Source: a virus. Taken from it: DNA of 41,763 nucleotides. How positions within the stretch are numbered: position 1 is the stretch's first letter; each line of letters starts with the position of its first letter. This document shows, piece by piece, positions 25,744 through 33,671 of this stretch. The translations under genes were made by a program, and so were the position numbers. Location of the stretch: positions 1 to 41,763 of the IMG/VR virus record IMGVR_UViG_3300027763_000102; one strand, 5' to 3'. Under the pieces are notes generated by a model. It was not told where the DNA came from, did no database searches, and saw only the letters and a list, made by a program, of their open reading frames with translations.

Positions 25744-27411
25744 ATGGCAACCGAACCTAAGTATTCTCTTTCTTCTGATCCATCAAAGGTTAATCCTTAC
25801 GGTGCGCCTGAAGAACAACTTAATGAATATCAACAGTCATTAAAAGATCAAATCGCCGCCCTTGAGCAACGCTATGCGAATCCTAATTGGTTCAAAGTTG
25901 CCGCTGGGTTTTTAAAGCCTCAGCTTGGCGGTTTTGCCGCATCTTTGGGTTCTGCTGGTGAAGCATTAGGTGAGGGAGTTGAGCAACAACGTGCCGCCGC
26001 ATTACCCATTGCACAGATGCGTGCTCAGTTGGCTCAATCAAATATTTTGACTGGTCAGAACAAAGCGCAAGCTGATAAATTTGCCGCATGGAAAGCATCT
26101 AAAAAGCCAATGGATCAAGCAACTTACGCTGAGATTTTTGGTTTGAATTCTCAGAGCGAAGTTGCAAAGGCCGCAACAGCCGCTTACGAAGGTCAGCGCA
26201 AAGACTTGGAATTTACATCTGGACAGCAACGCTTAATGATGGATGCAATTCAAATGAAGCAAGCGAAGGGTATACCTTTGACAAAGGCAGAGCAGAGTTT
26301 CCTGACAAATTTGCCAGAGCAATTGTCTTTGCGTCAAGAAGCAAAACCTTTGTTGCCCGGCGGTGCACCCGTAGGCGCCGAAGGCCCACCCACTGCGCCT
26401 ACGGCCTCATCAACTAGCTCTGCACCCGCTCCTACTGTGGATCCAAAAATTGAAAGACGATTGAAAGGTGATATAGAAGCAGTTACACGAGAAATTAATA
26501 GATTACCTGCTGGTGATAAACGCATTAAAGAGTTAAGTGGTGAATTAAGCAGATTGCAAGAATCTGCTAAAGCGCAAGGAATTGATATGGGTGGAGCCCC
26601 TCAGGCGGCTCTTGCAAAAGATGAAGAAATTAAACCTTACGCGCCTACATTCAAGTTCCCAGACACTTCTAATATGAGTGATCCTGAACGCGAATCAGCA
26701 AAATTGATATATCAAAAAAATGTACAAAATGCTGAGTCCACTTCTGAAGGAATATTTAATCAATGGAAGTCGTTGTCATCTGACCCTATTTATTCATCAA
26801 TCAATAGTGAATACAAATCAGCAATTGATTTGTTAACTAAACAGCCCATGGTTGCAAAAAAAGTATTTAATCTTTTGCGTCAAGATGGCTCATTTGTAAA
26901 TCAACTTGGAGCGGCGGCTCAAGCAGGCCTTGGCGTAAATCTTGGAAGCATGGCGGCTAACATCAACATACCTGTTGAGCCATTTTTACGTGCTGGATTA
27001 AATCGTGAAGAGCAAATGTTGGCAGATCGCTTGGTTCGCGCAATGCTTGTTGTTGGTAATGCAAAACTTGTTTCTCAAGGCATTACGCCCGAAAAAGGAA
27101 ATGCAATTTATCAACAAGCCTTAGAAAATACAAAGGCTTCATTGCAACAAAATCCTGCAACGGCTTTACACAATTTGCAAAAAGATTATGTAACTTTTCA
27201 ACAAAATAAAGAGTTGCATGATCAAACTGTAAAAGAGCATCGTGTACAACAATTGCATAGTTTGACGCCATATACAGATGTAATTAACAATTCTCCAAAA
27301 ATTCAAGCAATTAATTCAGATGCTCGTGATCGCATGCAAAAACATGAGACAGATTATGAGTCGGCTATTGAGCGCGCTAGAAAAAGAAGAGAAGCTGGTG
27401 GAAGGGGTTAA
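25744..27411 (+). CDS. Internal virion protein, helical/coiled-coil
   Basis: 555 residues, Gln/Ala/Lys-rich and mostly helical. It has an early hydrophobic Ala/Gly stretch (about 46-75, WFKVAAGFLKPQLGGFAASL), a Pro/Ala/Thr linker near 205-230 and long charged helices to the C-terminus (MQKHETDYESAIERARKRRE). AAGGAAAAATT precedes the ATG. It belongs to the run of four large proteins after the nozzle, the usual place of ejection proteins. No catalytic motif is recognised. Confidence 0.6.
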   Translation: MATEPKYSLSSDPSKVNPYGAPEEQLNEYQQSLKDQIAALEQRYANPNWFKVAAGFLKPQLGGFAASLGSAGEALGEGVEQQRAAALPIAQMRAQLAQSNILTGQNKAQADKFAAWKASKKPMDQATYAEIFGLNSQSEVAKAATAAYEGQRKDLEFTSGQQRLMMDAIQMKQAKGIPLTKAEQSFLTNLPEQLSLRQEAKPLLPGGAPVGAEGPPTAPTASSTSSAPAPTVDPKIERRLKGDIEAVTREINRLPAGDKRIKELSGELSRLQESAKAQGIDMGGAPQAALAKDEEIKPYAPTFKFPDTSNMSDPERESAKLIYQKNVQNAESTSEGIFNQWKSLSSDPIYSSINSEYKSAIDLLTKQPMVAKKVFNLLRQDGSFVNQLGAAAQAGLGVNLGSMAANINIPVEPFLRAGLNREEQMLADRLVRAMLVVGNAKLVSQGITPEKGNAIYQQALENTKASLQQNPATALHNLQKDYVTFQQNKELHDQTVKEHRVQQLHSLTPYTDVINNSPKIQAINSDARDRMQKHETDYESAIERARKRREAGGRG

Positions 27412-27414
27412 ATC

Positions 27415-28437
27415 ATGGCAGAAAAACGTAATGTATACGATGACTTGATGGATGATGACATCAAGCCAGTTGCCAAATCTCGTCCTGTTGCAAAGGTTGA
27501 AAAAGAACCTGAGGCAGAGCCTGAGCCTACCAGTGATGGTGAGCCTTCAACTACGATTCGTACAAGCCCAGATAGCACTGGTGGTGAGCCAAAAAATCCA
27601 TATGACGATTTAATTAGTTTTGATGATTACCAATCAAGCGTCAATATGCCTCTCAAGGTTTTAGCAACTGGCATAACTGGCGGTTCAAATGTTGTGCAAG
27701 GAATGGCGCCAACAATTGCAGAGTCATTTACAAATGCTCCTAGTGGATCCGTCTCTGAAATTAGTGCATTGATGAGTCCCAAGAAATCTCCATTAACAGC
27801 CAGAGAAGCCGCTAGTGCAGTAATAAATGCTAAAAATCCTCAAGTAGTACCCCAAGGCGGTGGTCAAGCATGGCTACAAAATTGGGCAAACATTCAAGAG
27901 CCAGAATTTACTGGCGGCGTTCCTGAGGCCGCTCAGAAATATCAGCGTGAAAAACCACGGGGTAAAGTAACATCTGAACTTTACAAAAAGTTTGGCAACC
28001 GTCCCTTAAATATTCAAGGCCAAATGGTTGAAGCGCAAATTGCCGCAAAAGCCGCAATAGAGGCTGAGAAAGCCGCCGCCGCACAAGCCGCTGAAATTGC
28101 ACGCCAAACGGAAGCCGCCGCGTCAGCAAGTCAGTATTCAAAATACCTGAATAAAATTGGCAAAGTAGGCGCAGTAGGGGGCGCAGGTTTAGGTGGTTTG
28201 GATGTGTACAACAGAATAATCGATAAAGACACTCATGGAGCCATTGCAAGCGGTCTAGGAACTGCCGCATCACTTGCACCTATGTATATGGGTTCCGCTG
28301 GCGTATTGCCTGCCGTAGGGTTAGCCGCACCTTTGTATCTCACGGCGCACGACAGAATTGAATATCTTAAACGTCACCCAGAAGCGCAAATAACCCAAGA
28401 AGATAATGTTGATCTTTTGGGTAACCCTATTCGCTAA
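27415..28437 (+). CDS. Internal virion protein with hydrophobic C-terminus
   Basis: 340 residues. The N-terminal ~65 residues are acidic and probably disordered. The middle is Ala-rich and helical (IAAKAAIEAEKAAAAQAAEI). Residues about 238-310 are Gly/Ala-rich and hydrophobic (VGAVGGAGLGGLDVYN, ASGLGTAASLAPMYMGSAG, LPAVGLAAPLYL), which could insert in a membrane during DNA entry. It starts three bases after the previous gene and is the last gene of the rightward virion unit, directly before a strong terminator. Confidence 0.6.
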   Translation: MAEKRNVYDDLMDDDIKPVAKSRPVAKVEKEPEAEPEPTSDGEPSTTIRTSPDSTGGEPKNPYDDLISFDDYQSSVNMPLKVLATGITGGSNVVQGMAPTIAESFTNAPSGSVSEISALMSPKKSPLTAREAASAVINAKNPQVVPQGGGQAWLQNWANIQEPEFTGGVPEAAQKYQREKPRGKVTSELYKKFGNRPLNIQGQMVEAQIAAKAAIEAEKAAAAQAAEIARQTEAAASASQYSKYLNKIGKVGAVGGAGLGGLDVYNRIIDKDTHGAIASGLGTAASLAPMYMGSAGVLPAVGLAAPLYLTAHDRIEYLKRHPEAQITQEDNVDLLGNPIR

Positions 28438-28448
28438 TCTATGGTCAT

Positions 28449-28525
28449 AGCGGCTGTCTCCCCGCTGTGAGGGCATTGCAGTTGCCCCTGTTGACCCCCT
28501 ACTGTCGTGGTAGGGGGTCTTTTTT
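28449..28525 (+). terminator. Triple-hairpin terminator of the virion unit
   Basis: Three stem-loops in a row: AGCGG/CCGCT (28449-28466), GGGCA/TGCCC (28471-28487) and a perfect 10-bp stem GACCCCCTAC/GTAGGGGGTC (28493-28519) followed by six T residues. The last is a clear intrinsic terminator. On the opposite strand there is no T-run, so it acts on the rightward transcript only. Confidence 0.9.
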
Positions 28526-28585
28526 ATTTAAATGCTTGCAATATGCCAATCACAAGCATAACTGCAAAAAAGTAAATCCAAATTT

Positions 28586-28804
28586 TCACAAATTTCCCCG
28601 TTTTTCTTTCAACTTATCAGCCACTAAGTGGTTGAGGCTTCTGACAAACTCTATGCATTCTTCGCGTTCTGCTTTGGCAATCTTTGGTGTAGCAACAGCA
28701 ACAAATGCATTGGCAATCTTTATCAAGTCCTCTTCAAGGAAGTTGTAGTCTTCCTCCAAGGGTGTATTGACAAAAGTATCGACGACTTCTTTTTTACTTA
28801 GCAT
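28586..28804 (-). CDS. Small helical protein with ER(E/K)xC motif
   Basis: 72 residues from the ATG at 28804, which has TTGGAG upstream; an in-frame TTG at 28816 overlaps that site. The C-terminal helix IAKAEREECIEFVRSLN resembles the helix IERKECARLVSEL in the gene at 38053 and IEREACARLCDEN at 40486. Such small proteins are common in phage early regions and have no known function. It is the last gene of the leftward operon, starting one base beyond the nuclease stop. Confidence 0.6.
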   Translation of the reverse strand: MLSKKEVVDTFVNTPLEEDYNFLEEDLIKIANAFVAVATPKIAKAEREECIEFVRSLNHLVADKLKEKRGNL

Positions 28805-28805
28805 C

Positions 28806-29594
28806 TCAAACTCCAAAAGAATTTTTTAGTTTCCAAAAACTTAGCAGGCATTGGAACATCTCCCAACCCTTGACCAATTCGTCCTCAGGCCACTCAACGA
28901 CCTTGACAAGGCCTTTGTGTGATCGAGAGACGAATACGTTTGCACAGCGTGCGTGAGGAACGCCCAAGCCATGACGATACGCCGCCAACTGCATCAAGTG
29001 CTCGTCATAGGCGTCGATCTTGTCATCAGGGCCAAACTCCTTTGTCTTTGTGTCAATCACAATCCCTGACGGTGCATGCTCATCAGGCATGCAGAACAAG
29101 TCAGTCTTACCGCCAAAGCCCAAAGGACTGGCAAAAGAGCGCTCGGCAATCCATGACTGAAACGGATGCGTTTTGAAGTGATTGAAGATGGTTTCCTCGA
29201 ATGCCAAGGCAATCTCTTTGTGGACGACGTCTTTCTTACCCTCAAACCATGACTCAATGGATTCGTGGATCTGCGTGCCCTTTTCGGCGGCTTGCTTACC
29301 AGTCTCTTTGGAGTCAGCAACAATGCGTGCAATGTATGCTTTTTCTGGCTCATCGGGCATCTGAGGCAAGGTCATGGCGGCTAAGAGCATTTGCTCTAGC
29401 TTCCACTGCTCTAAACCGGGCTTGGCGGCGACTTTCATGACTGTGGTGACCGAGGGTACCAAGTCCATCTTTCGCGCGTCCCTGAGCGTTGTAGGACGAT
29501 CTGAGCCGTCCTTTGCCTTTACGGTGTACTGTGGGCCACCGTCCTGTTTGTACCAATGTACGGACTCAGCCGCCCTTGCAATGATCGTGCTCAT
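28806..29594 (-). CDS. PD-(D/E)XK family exonuclease (RecB/Cas4-like)
   Basis: 262 residues. Motifs of the PD-(D/E)XK superfamily appear in order: GTQIHESIE (106-114), GGKTDLFCM with D165, VIDTKTKE with D181 and K183, and the QLAAY motif (202-206) that is typical of RecB-like nucleases. It likely acts in recombination or processing of replicating phage DNA together with the ssDNA-binding-like protein encoded upstream. AAGGAGCC precedes the ATG, which overlaps the upstream stop by four bases. There are no four-cysteine iron-sulfur ligands, so it is closer to phage RecB-type exonucleases than to classic Cas4. Confidence 0.85.
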   Translation of the reverse strand: MSTIIARAAESVHWYKQDGGPQYTVKAKDGSDRPTTLRDARKMDLVPSVTTVMKVAAKPGLEQWKLEQMLLAAMTLPQMPDEPEKAYIARIVADSKETGKQAAEKGTQIHESIESWFEGKKDVVHKEIALAFEETIFNHFKTHPFQSWIAERSFASPLGFGGKTDLFCMPDEHAPSGIVIDTKTKEFGPDDKIDAYDEHLMQLAAYRHGLGVPHARCANVFVSRSHKGLVKVVEWPEDELVKGWEMFQCLLSFWKLKNSFGV

Positions 29595-29806
29595 ACACGC
29601 GGCTCCTTTTTATTCGCCCATACTTGCTTCATGCGATCAGACTGTGCCTTGCGCTGTTGCTCGCTCCATTGGTAGGGCACCATCTTGATGACCTCGGTAG
29701 GCGCCTTTTGGAGCAGAGTGATTTTGCCCATCAAGTTCTCAACCATTGTTTCTAATCGGCTGATACGGCTCTCCATACTGGCTTTTTCTTTTTTTGAAAT
29801 AAACAT
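29591..29806 (-). CDS. Small coiled-coil protein
   Basis: 71 residues: a heptad-rich helix (MESRISRLETMVENLMGKIT) followed by a basic C-terminal helix with WSEQQRKAQSDRMKQVWANK. GAGGAG lies eight bases upstream of the ATG, and the stop overlaps the nuclease start. It may be an accessory to the nuclease or the ssDNA-binding-like protein between which it lies; no family is recognised. Confidence 0.6.
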   Translation of the reverse strand: MFISKKEKASMESRISRLETMVENLMGKITLLQKAPTEVIKMVPYQWSEQQRKAQSDRMKQVWANKKEPRV

Positions 29807-29817
29807 GTTGGTTCTCC

Positions 29818-30477
29818 TCAGAAGGGAATGTCATCAAAACTCTCGTCTTCCATCATTGGCGCTTCATGCTTTTTGACGGGTTCTGGAGTAGAGGTTTTTT
29901 TGCCTTGGCGCTTTTCCCATTCTGGTGACGCCGAAATCTTGGCCTTCAAGTGGTCGCTAAACTTATTGAACATTTCCATGTCAGGATCGTCAATCTTGAA
30001 TAACTCATTTAGATTGACCGCCTCAGGCAAGCCGTTCTGTTTGATCATGGCAGGCACTGGAGTGACGCCAGCAACATTGGTGTATGTTTTGCCGTCTTGG
30101 CCGGGGCGCTCAATCACGTTCAACATGCAGAATGCGCCAAGGACATTCTTCAGGTCAAACTTGCGCATCTCTTCCTGAGTGAAGGGCTTACCGCGCCATG
30201 ACTGCAAATCAAGACGCAAATTTGCTTTTTCTGACCATGAGAGAGTATAGTTTTTGAAGATTCCGAATGGGCGTCCATCGTTCATTTTGATGGCAGAGCC
30301 GTCGTCATGCATACCGTGGATTTCCCAACCGAGCATAATCTTGTGGAGGTACTTGACTTGACCCATGTACTCAGACTTCTGAGTGCCAAGATCAACGATT
30401 CGGTAGCACCGTGCAAGGTGCATACCCGCGGGGCAACGCTCGAAATTACCGCCCCTATCTTCTACATAAAAACTCAT
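29818..30477 (-). CDS. Phage ssDNA-binding-like replication protein
   Basis: 219 residues from the ATG at 30477 (AAAGGAAAAATC upstream); a much longer in-frame start would run through the divergent promoter and the repressor gene and is rejected. Conserved blocks PAGMHLARCYRIVDLGTQ, RPFGIFKNYTLSWSEKANLR and DLQSWRGKPFTQEEM mark a widespread early phage family annotated as replication or ssDNA-binding protein. The C-terminus MMEDESFDDIPF copies the acidic tip of bacterial SSB, which docks partner proteins. It is the first gene of the leftward operon and is probably made early and in quantity. Confidence 0.75.
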   Translation of the reverse strand: MSFYVEDRGGNFERCPAGMHLARCYRIVDLGTQKSEYMGQVKYLHKIMLGWEIHGMHDDGSAIKMNDGRPFGIFKNYTLSWSEKANLRLDLQSWRGKPFTQEEMRKFDLKNVLGAFCMLNVIERPGQDGKTYTNVAGVTPVPAMIKQNGLPEAVNLNELFKIDDPDMEMFNKFSDHLKAKISASPEWEKRQGKKTSTPEPVKKHEAPMMEDESFDDIPF

Positions 30478-30515
30478 GATTTTTCCTTTGTTAAACGTCC
30501 CGTAGGACAATGACC

Positions 30516-30556
30516 CGTTCATCGTGAACGTGTGAAGACTATAACACGAAATTAGA
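30516..30556 (-). promoter_or_regulatory. Leftward early promoter with operator and 5' hairpin
   Basis: Read on the minus strand: TCTAATTTCGTGTTATAGT (30556-30538) contains an extended -10 (TGT-TATAGT). Six bases later comes an A at 30531, the likely transcription start, then a stem CGTTC-ACGAT-GAACG (30530-30516) and GG. It serves the gene at 29818. The element matches those at 35081, 36995 and 40273. The -35 is weak, so activity may rest on the extended -10. Confidence 0.75.
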
Positions 30557-30570
30557 TATTGTGTTAGACT
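30552..30570 (+). promoter_or_regulatory. Rightward promoter/operator of the repressor gene
   Basis: TTAGATATTGTGTTAGACT keeps the right half (GTGTTAGA) and the extended -10 (TGT-TAGACT) of the shared 19-nt element but not its left half, and it overlaps the divergent site. No 5' hairpin follows; the leader goes straight into AAAGGAGG and the ATG at 30593. This is the expected layout for an autoregulated repressor. Confidence 0.65.
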
Positions 30571-30592
30571 CTTGAAAAAGAAAGGAGGTTCA

Positions 30593-30793
30593 ATGAACCT
30601 AAAACAATACTTTAAGGATGAACCGTATGGCGCAAAAAAGGAGATGGCAGAACATCTCGGCATCACACAAACATGGCTTGGACTCTTAATTAGAAAGGCA
30701 CGAAGACCGTCACCTGAATTAGCAAAAAAAATAGATAAAGCCACACAAGGCTTAGTAAGTGCAAAAGAACTGCGACCCGATATTTTTAACTGA
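30593..30793 (+). CDS. YdaS/Cro-like HTH repressor
   Basis: 66 residues. The start at 30593 follows AAAGGAGG; an upstream in-frame start would read the ribosome binding site. The pattern LKQYFKDEPYGAKKEMAEHL, then LGITQTWLGLLIRKARRPSP and ELAKKIDKATQGLVSAKELR, is that of YdaS-type Cro proteins: a helix-turn-helix at about 16-38 and the RRPSPELA block. It would bind DNA as a dimer. It lies beside overlapping divergent promoters and is the best candidate for the protein that reads the 19-nt operator found four times in the window. Confidence 0.85.
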   Translation: MNLKQYFKDEPYGAKKEMAEHLGITQTWLGLLIRKARRPSPELAKKIDKATQGLVSAKELRPDIFN

Positions 30794-30809
30794 CCCAATG
30801 CTGGGTTTT
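30793..30809 (+). terminator. Short hairpin after the repressor gene (possible attenuator)
   Basis: ACCCA-ATGC-TGGGT followed by TTT, starting at the repressor stop codon. The five-pair stem is weak and the U-run is short, so partial termination between the repressor and the ParB-like gene is more likely than a full stop. Confidence 0.45.
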
Positions 30810-30823
30810 AACTGGAGATGTAA

Positions 30824-31639
30824 ATGAGAAAAATAGCTTTGAATGACATTCGTATCGATGGTGGTACACAAATCCGTAAGGAGATCGATCAAGCATTGAT
30901 TTATCAATATCTTGATTGCATGAAAAGGGGCGACGTTTTTCCAAAAATCAAGACCACATTTGATGGAGCAACGTATTGGCTAAACTCTGGCTTTCATCGT
31001 TACCATGCCTACAAATTGTTGGGCGTTAAGATGGTTGAGGTGGATTTTGAGATCGGCACCCTACAGGACGCTATCCTTGCGGCTTTGAAGTCCAATACTA
31101 AACACGGAAAAAACCTGACTATTGAAGACAAAGAAAACAAAGTCAAAATAGCTTTAGCTCTTGATGGCTACGACCAAAAAACGGATTACGAGCTATCCAA
31201 AATATGCGACGTGTCAGAGTCCTTTGTAGCTGGTGTACGCGATCCAGCTAAAAAGGAAAAGCAAAAGGCCGCCAAAGAGAAGCACATCAAGAAGAAAGCC
31301 AAGGAACTTACTGAAGCCGATGCTTCAAAAACTACTAGTCAGACTAGTAGTGAAAAAGCAACACCAAGGGAAACCCCTAACTTAAATGTTGGTGCTAATC
31401 CAGATGCCGCTGAATTGAGGGCTAACGAAATAGCATTTCAAGCTGACATGGAAGTCATGTACAAACTCTTGGAATCTAATGAGCCCTTGAAGTTGGCCCA
31501 CGAGGAAATCAAGCGCCTTAACCTTGCTTATGCTCAACTTGATACACGTTTTAAAGGCTTAACAAATGAAAAAAATCAGGCAATAAAAATGGTCAAGCAA
31601 CTTCAAAATCAACTTGATAAATTGAAAGCCAAAAAATGA
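30824..31639 (+). CDS. ParB-like N-terminal domain protein with coiled-coil tail
   Basis: 271 residues. The N-terminal ~90 residues follow the ParB/sulfiredoxin pattern: an LNDIRIDGGTQIR start, then LNSGFHRYHAYKLLG (53-67), the counterpart of the G-x-HR-x-x-A box. A helical region with a possible HTH (ELSKICDVSESFVAGVRDP) follows, then a very basic stretch, a linker encoding TSQTS, and a C-terminal coiled coil (about 200-271). It probably binds DNA in replication, regulation or segregation. Remarkably, the linker DNA is a copy of the 15-bp palindrome found elsewhere. Its stop overlaps the helicase start. Confidence 0.75.
   Translation: MRKIALNDIRIDGGTQIRKEIDQALIYQYLDCMKRGDVFPKIKTTFDGATYWLNSGFHRYHAYKLLGVKMVEVDFEIGTLQDAILAALKSNTKHGKNLTIEDKENKVKIALALDGYDQKTDYELSKICDVSESFVAGVRDPAKKEKQKAAKEKHIKKKAKELTEADASKTTSQTSSEKATPRETPNLNVGANPDAAELRANEIAFQADMEVMYKLLESNEPLKLAHEEIKRLNLAYAQLDTRFKGLTNEKNQAIKMVKQLQNQLDKLKAKK
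31331..31351. repeat. 15-bp palindrome copy 3 (21 bp of pairing) inside the ParB-like gene
   Basis: ACTACTAGTC-A-GACTAGTAGT, an inverted repeat of 10 bp per arm around one base. The central 15 bases are identical to the copies at 22987 and 23044. It encodes the TSQTS linker of the ParB-like protein. Confidence 0.85.
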
Positions 31640-33165
31640 CACAACTCCTAGCGCCAAGTGAGCGTGATGATGGATTTCCCAAGCCCCGTGAATTTCAACT
31701 GACTGCTCACAACGCCCTTCGCCAAGGGTTTCGTAACGGACACAAGAATCAGATCATCATGGCCCCTACGGGGGCTGGGAAGACCTATCTTGGTCTACGT
31801 ATTTGCAATGAGGCTATGCAACGTGGCAAACGCGCAGTGTTCTTGTGTGATCGCACTACCTTGATTGACCAAACTTCTGCTGTGGCTGATCGATATGGTC
31901 TATACAACCACGGCGTCATACAAGCCAAACACTACAGAAGGCGCCCTGACGAATTGCTTCAGATTGCATCCGTGCAGACTGTTGCTAAAAGAGGTTTTTG
32001 GCCACAAGTGGATGTTCTTGTTGTTGATGAAGCTCACACCACTTACAAGGCGTGGACTGAGTTTGCAATGAACACTAAGGCCGCTGTGATTGGACTATCA
32101 GCGACTCCATTTACTGCTGGGTTGGGCAAGATTTTTTCCAACTTGATTAACGCCACCACAATGCATGATTTGACTCAGCAAGGGGTATTGGTGCCCATGA
32201 GGATTTTTTCGTGCTCTAAGCCCGATATGACGGGTGCTGAGACCGCTGGTGGTGAGTGGACAGATAAAGCCGCAGAAGAGCGAGAACTACAAATTGTGGG
32301 TGACGTTGTGGCCGATTGGCAACGATTTGGTGATAACCGCAAAACAATTGTGTTTGGTGCAACGATTGCCCACTGCGAAGAGTTGTGTAAGCAATTTATC
32401 AATGCAGGCATTATGGCCGCGGTGTTTACGGCTGATACGACTAAAAGGGAGCGTGAAGACCTCCTCAAGGAGTACAGAAAGCCTACTAGCCATTTAAAAA
32501 TCTTGATCAGTGTTGAGGCCTTGGCAAAAGGTTTTGACGTGCCTGACGTAGGTTGTATCTGTGATGCGCGCCCTCTGCGTAAGTCACTGTCTACTGCGAT
32601 TCAGATGTGGGGACGTGGCCTGCGCTCTTCACCTGAGACTGGCAAGGTTGACTGCCACCTGCTGGACTTCAGCGGCAACATCATTCGTTTCTTTGACGAC
32701 TTCAACGAGATCTTTTTTAACGGTCTAGATTCATTGGATGCAGGCGACAAGTTGGACAAGACGATTCGTAAGGATGAAGAATACGAAGTCAAAGGATGCC
32801 CAAAATGTGGATACACGCCATTTAGCAAGCGGTGCATGGCTTGTGGATTTGAGAAGATATCAGTGCAACTTACCGAAGTGTTGCCCGGCGACATGAAGGA
32901 AATATTTATTGGTAAAGGTTCCGATAAAAAGAAGTTGGCTGATAACGCACAACACTTGTGGCATCAATTGGTGGCGTATGCAAAGCACCACAGCGCACCT
33001 GACGCGCAACAAGGTCGGGCATATCATTTATTTAAGAAGATGACTGGCCAAGATCCTACGTGGAAATTCTCCACAGCACCGCAAGTTGAAATTACAAAGA
33101 ACGTGTACAACAAAATTCAGCAGATGAACATTGCTTACAAACGTGGATTGGAGTCTAGAAAATGA
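31636..33165 (+). CDS. SF2 DEAD/DEAH helicase with C-terminal zinc ribbon
   Basis: 509 residues. Walker A is APTGAGKT (43-50), motif II DEAH (131-134), motif III SAT (155-157) and motif VI QMWGRGLRS (323-331). A zinc ribbon CPKC...CMAC uses C388, C391, C400 and C403. The protein resembles phage SF2 helicases of the UvsW/RecQ-adjacent and restriction-helicase-like group. It should unwind or remodel DNA during phage replication, with the TOPRIM primase encoded two genes further on. The start overlaps the ParB-like stop, and its own stop overlaps the next start by four bases. Confidence 0.9.
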   Translation: MTQLLAPSERDDGFPKPREFQLTAHNALRQGFRNGHKNQIIMAPTGAGKTYLGLRICNEAMQRGKRAVFLCDRTTLIDQTSAVADRYGLYNHGVIQAKHYRRRPDELLQIASVQTVAKRGFWPQVDVLVVDEAHTTYKAWTEFAMNTKAAVIGLSATPFTAGLGKIFSNLINATTMHDLTQQGVLVPMRIFSCSKPDMTGAETAGGEWTDKAAEERELQIVGDVVADWQRFGDNRKTIVFGATIAHCEELCKQFINAGIMAAVFTADTTKREREDLLKEYRKPTSHLKILISVEALAKGFDVPDVGCICDARPLRKSLSTAIQMWGRGLRSSPETGKVDCHLLDFSGNIIRFFDDFNEIFFNGLDSLDAGDKLDKTIRKDEEYEVKGCPKCGYTPFSKRCMACGFEKISVQLTEVLPGDMKEIFIGKGSDKKKLADNAQHLWHQLVAYAKHHSAPDAQQGRAYHLFKKMTGQDPTWKFSTAPQVEITKNVYNKIQQMNIAYKRGLESRK

Positions 33166-33671
33166 CGCATCTTTACAGACACTTTGATGCTGAAAATAAC
33201 TTAATGTATGTTGGAATTTCATTGAGTACGATCACGCGACTTGGTCAACACCAACAACACTCAAAATGGTTTAATGAAATTAAAAAAGTCACCATAGAGC
33301 ATTTTTCAACTAGACAAGATGCAATAGAGGCTGAAAAAAAAGCAATCAAAACTGAAAATCCAAAATACAACATTGCTTTGAGAAAAACTGTTAAAGAGGT
33401 TGCCACTGAAGAAAAATTAGCAATCAGGCATACAAACTTAACAACAAGGTTTGTTGAATATCGAGTTGCTTACAGACTTGATGAAATTAGAGATCTTGTA
33501 AACATGACTTCCAAGGAATTACAAAAACATGTTGATTGTGGAAATATATCTGTGTTTCATGTTGAAAGCAGACCATCTTGGAAAACTCAACAAATCAGAA
33601 TGATTCCAATGGTTAGTGGTTGGGCAATGATTGATTTTGTTCATTTTCTTGAGAGCAAGGGCGAGTTATGA
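33162..33671 (+). CDS. GIY-YIG-like nuclease with C-terminal HTH-like part
   Basis: 169 residues. The N-terminal ~75 residues fit the GIY-YIG fold: LYRHF (Y5) and YVGIS (Y16-G18) stand for the GIY and YIG elements, with R26 in TRLGQH, E56/E58 in the helix AIEAEKKAI and N70 in NPKYN. The C-terminal part YRVAYRLDEIRDLVNMTS followed by KELQKHVDCG looks like an excisionase-type HTH. It lies between helicase and primase with four-base overlaps on both sides, is visibly more AT-rich than both, and has a Lys/Asn/Ile-rich composition. This suggests a free-standing homing-type endonuclease that entered the operon. The exact activity is unproven. Confidence 0.7.
   Translation: MTHLYRHFDAENNLMYVGISLSTITRLGQHQQHSKWFNEIKKVTIEHFSTRQDAIEAEKKAIKTENPKYNIALRKTVKEVATEEKLAIRHTNLTTRFVEYRVAYRLDEIRDLVNMTSKELQKHVDCGNISVFHVESRPSWKTQQIRMIPMVSGWAMIDFVHFLESKGEL

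Noticed and set aside
28467-28748. 93-residue rightward frame after the virion unit
   Set aside because: It begins inside the triple hairpin and is antisense to the gene at 28586; no ribosome binding site.
30478-30798. N-terminal extension of the ssDNA-binding-like gene
   Set aside because: The open frame continues upstream on the minus strand, but it covers the divergent promoters and the repressor gene, and the ATG at 30477 has a good ribosome binding site.
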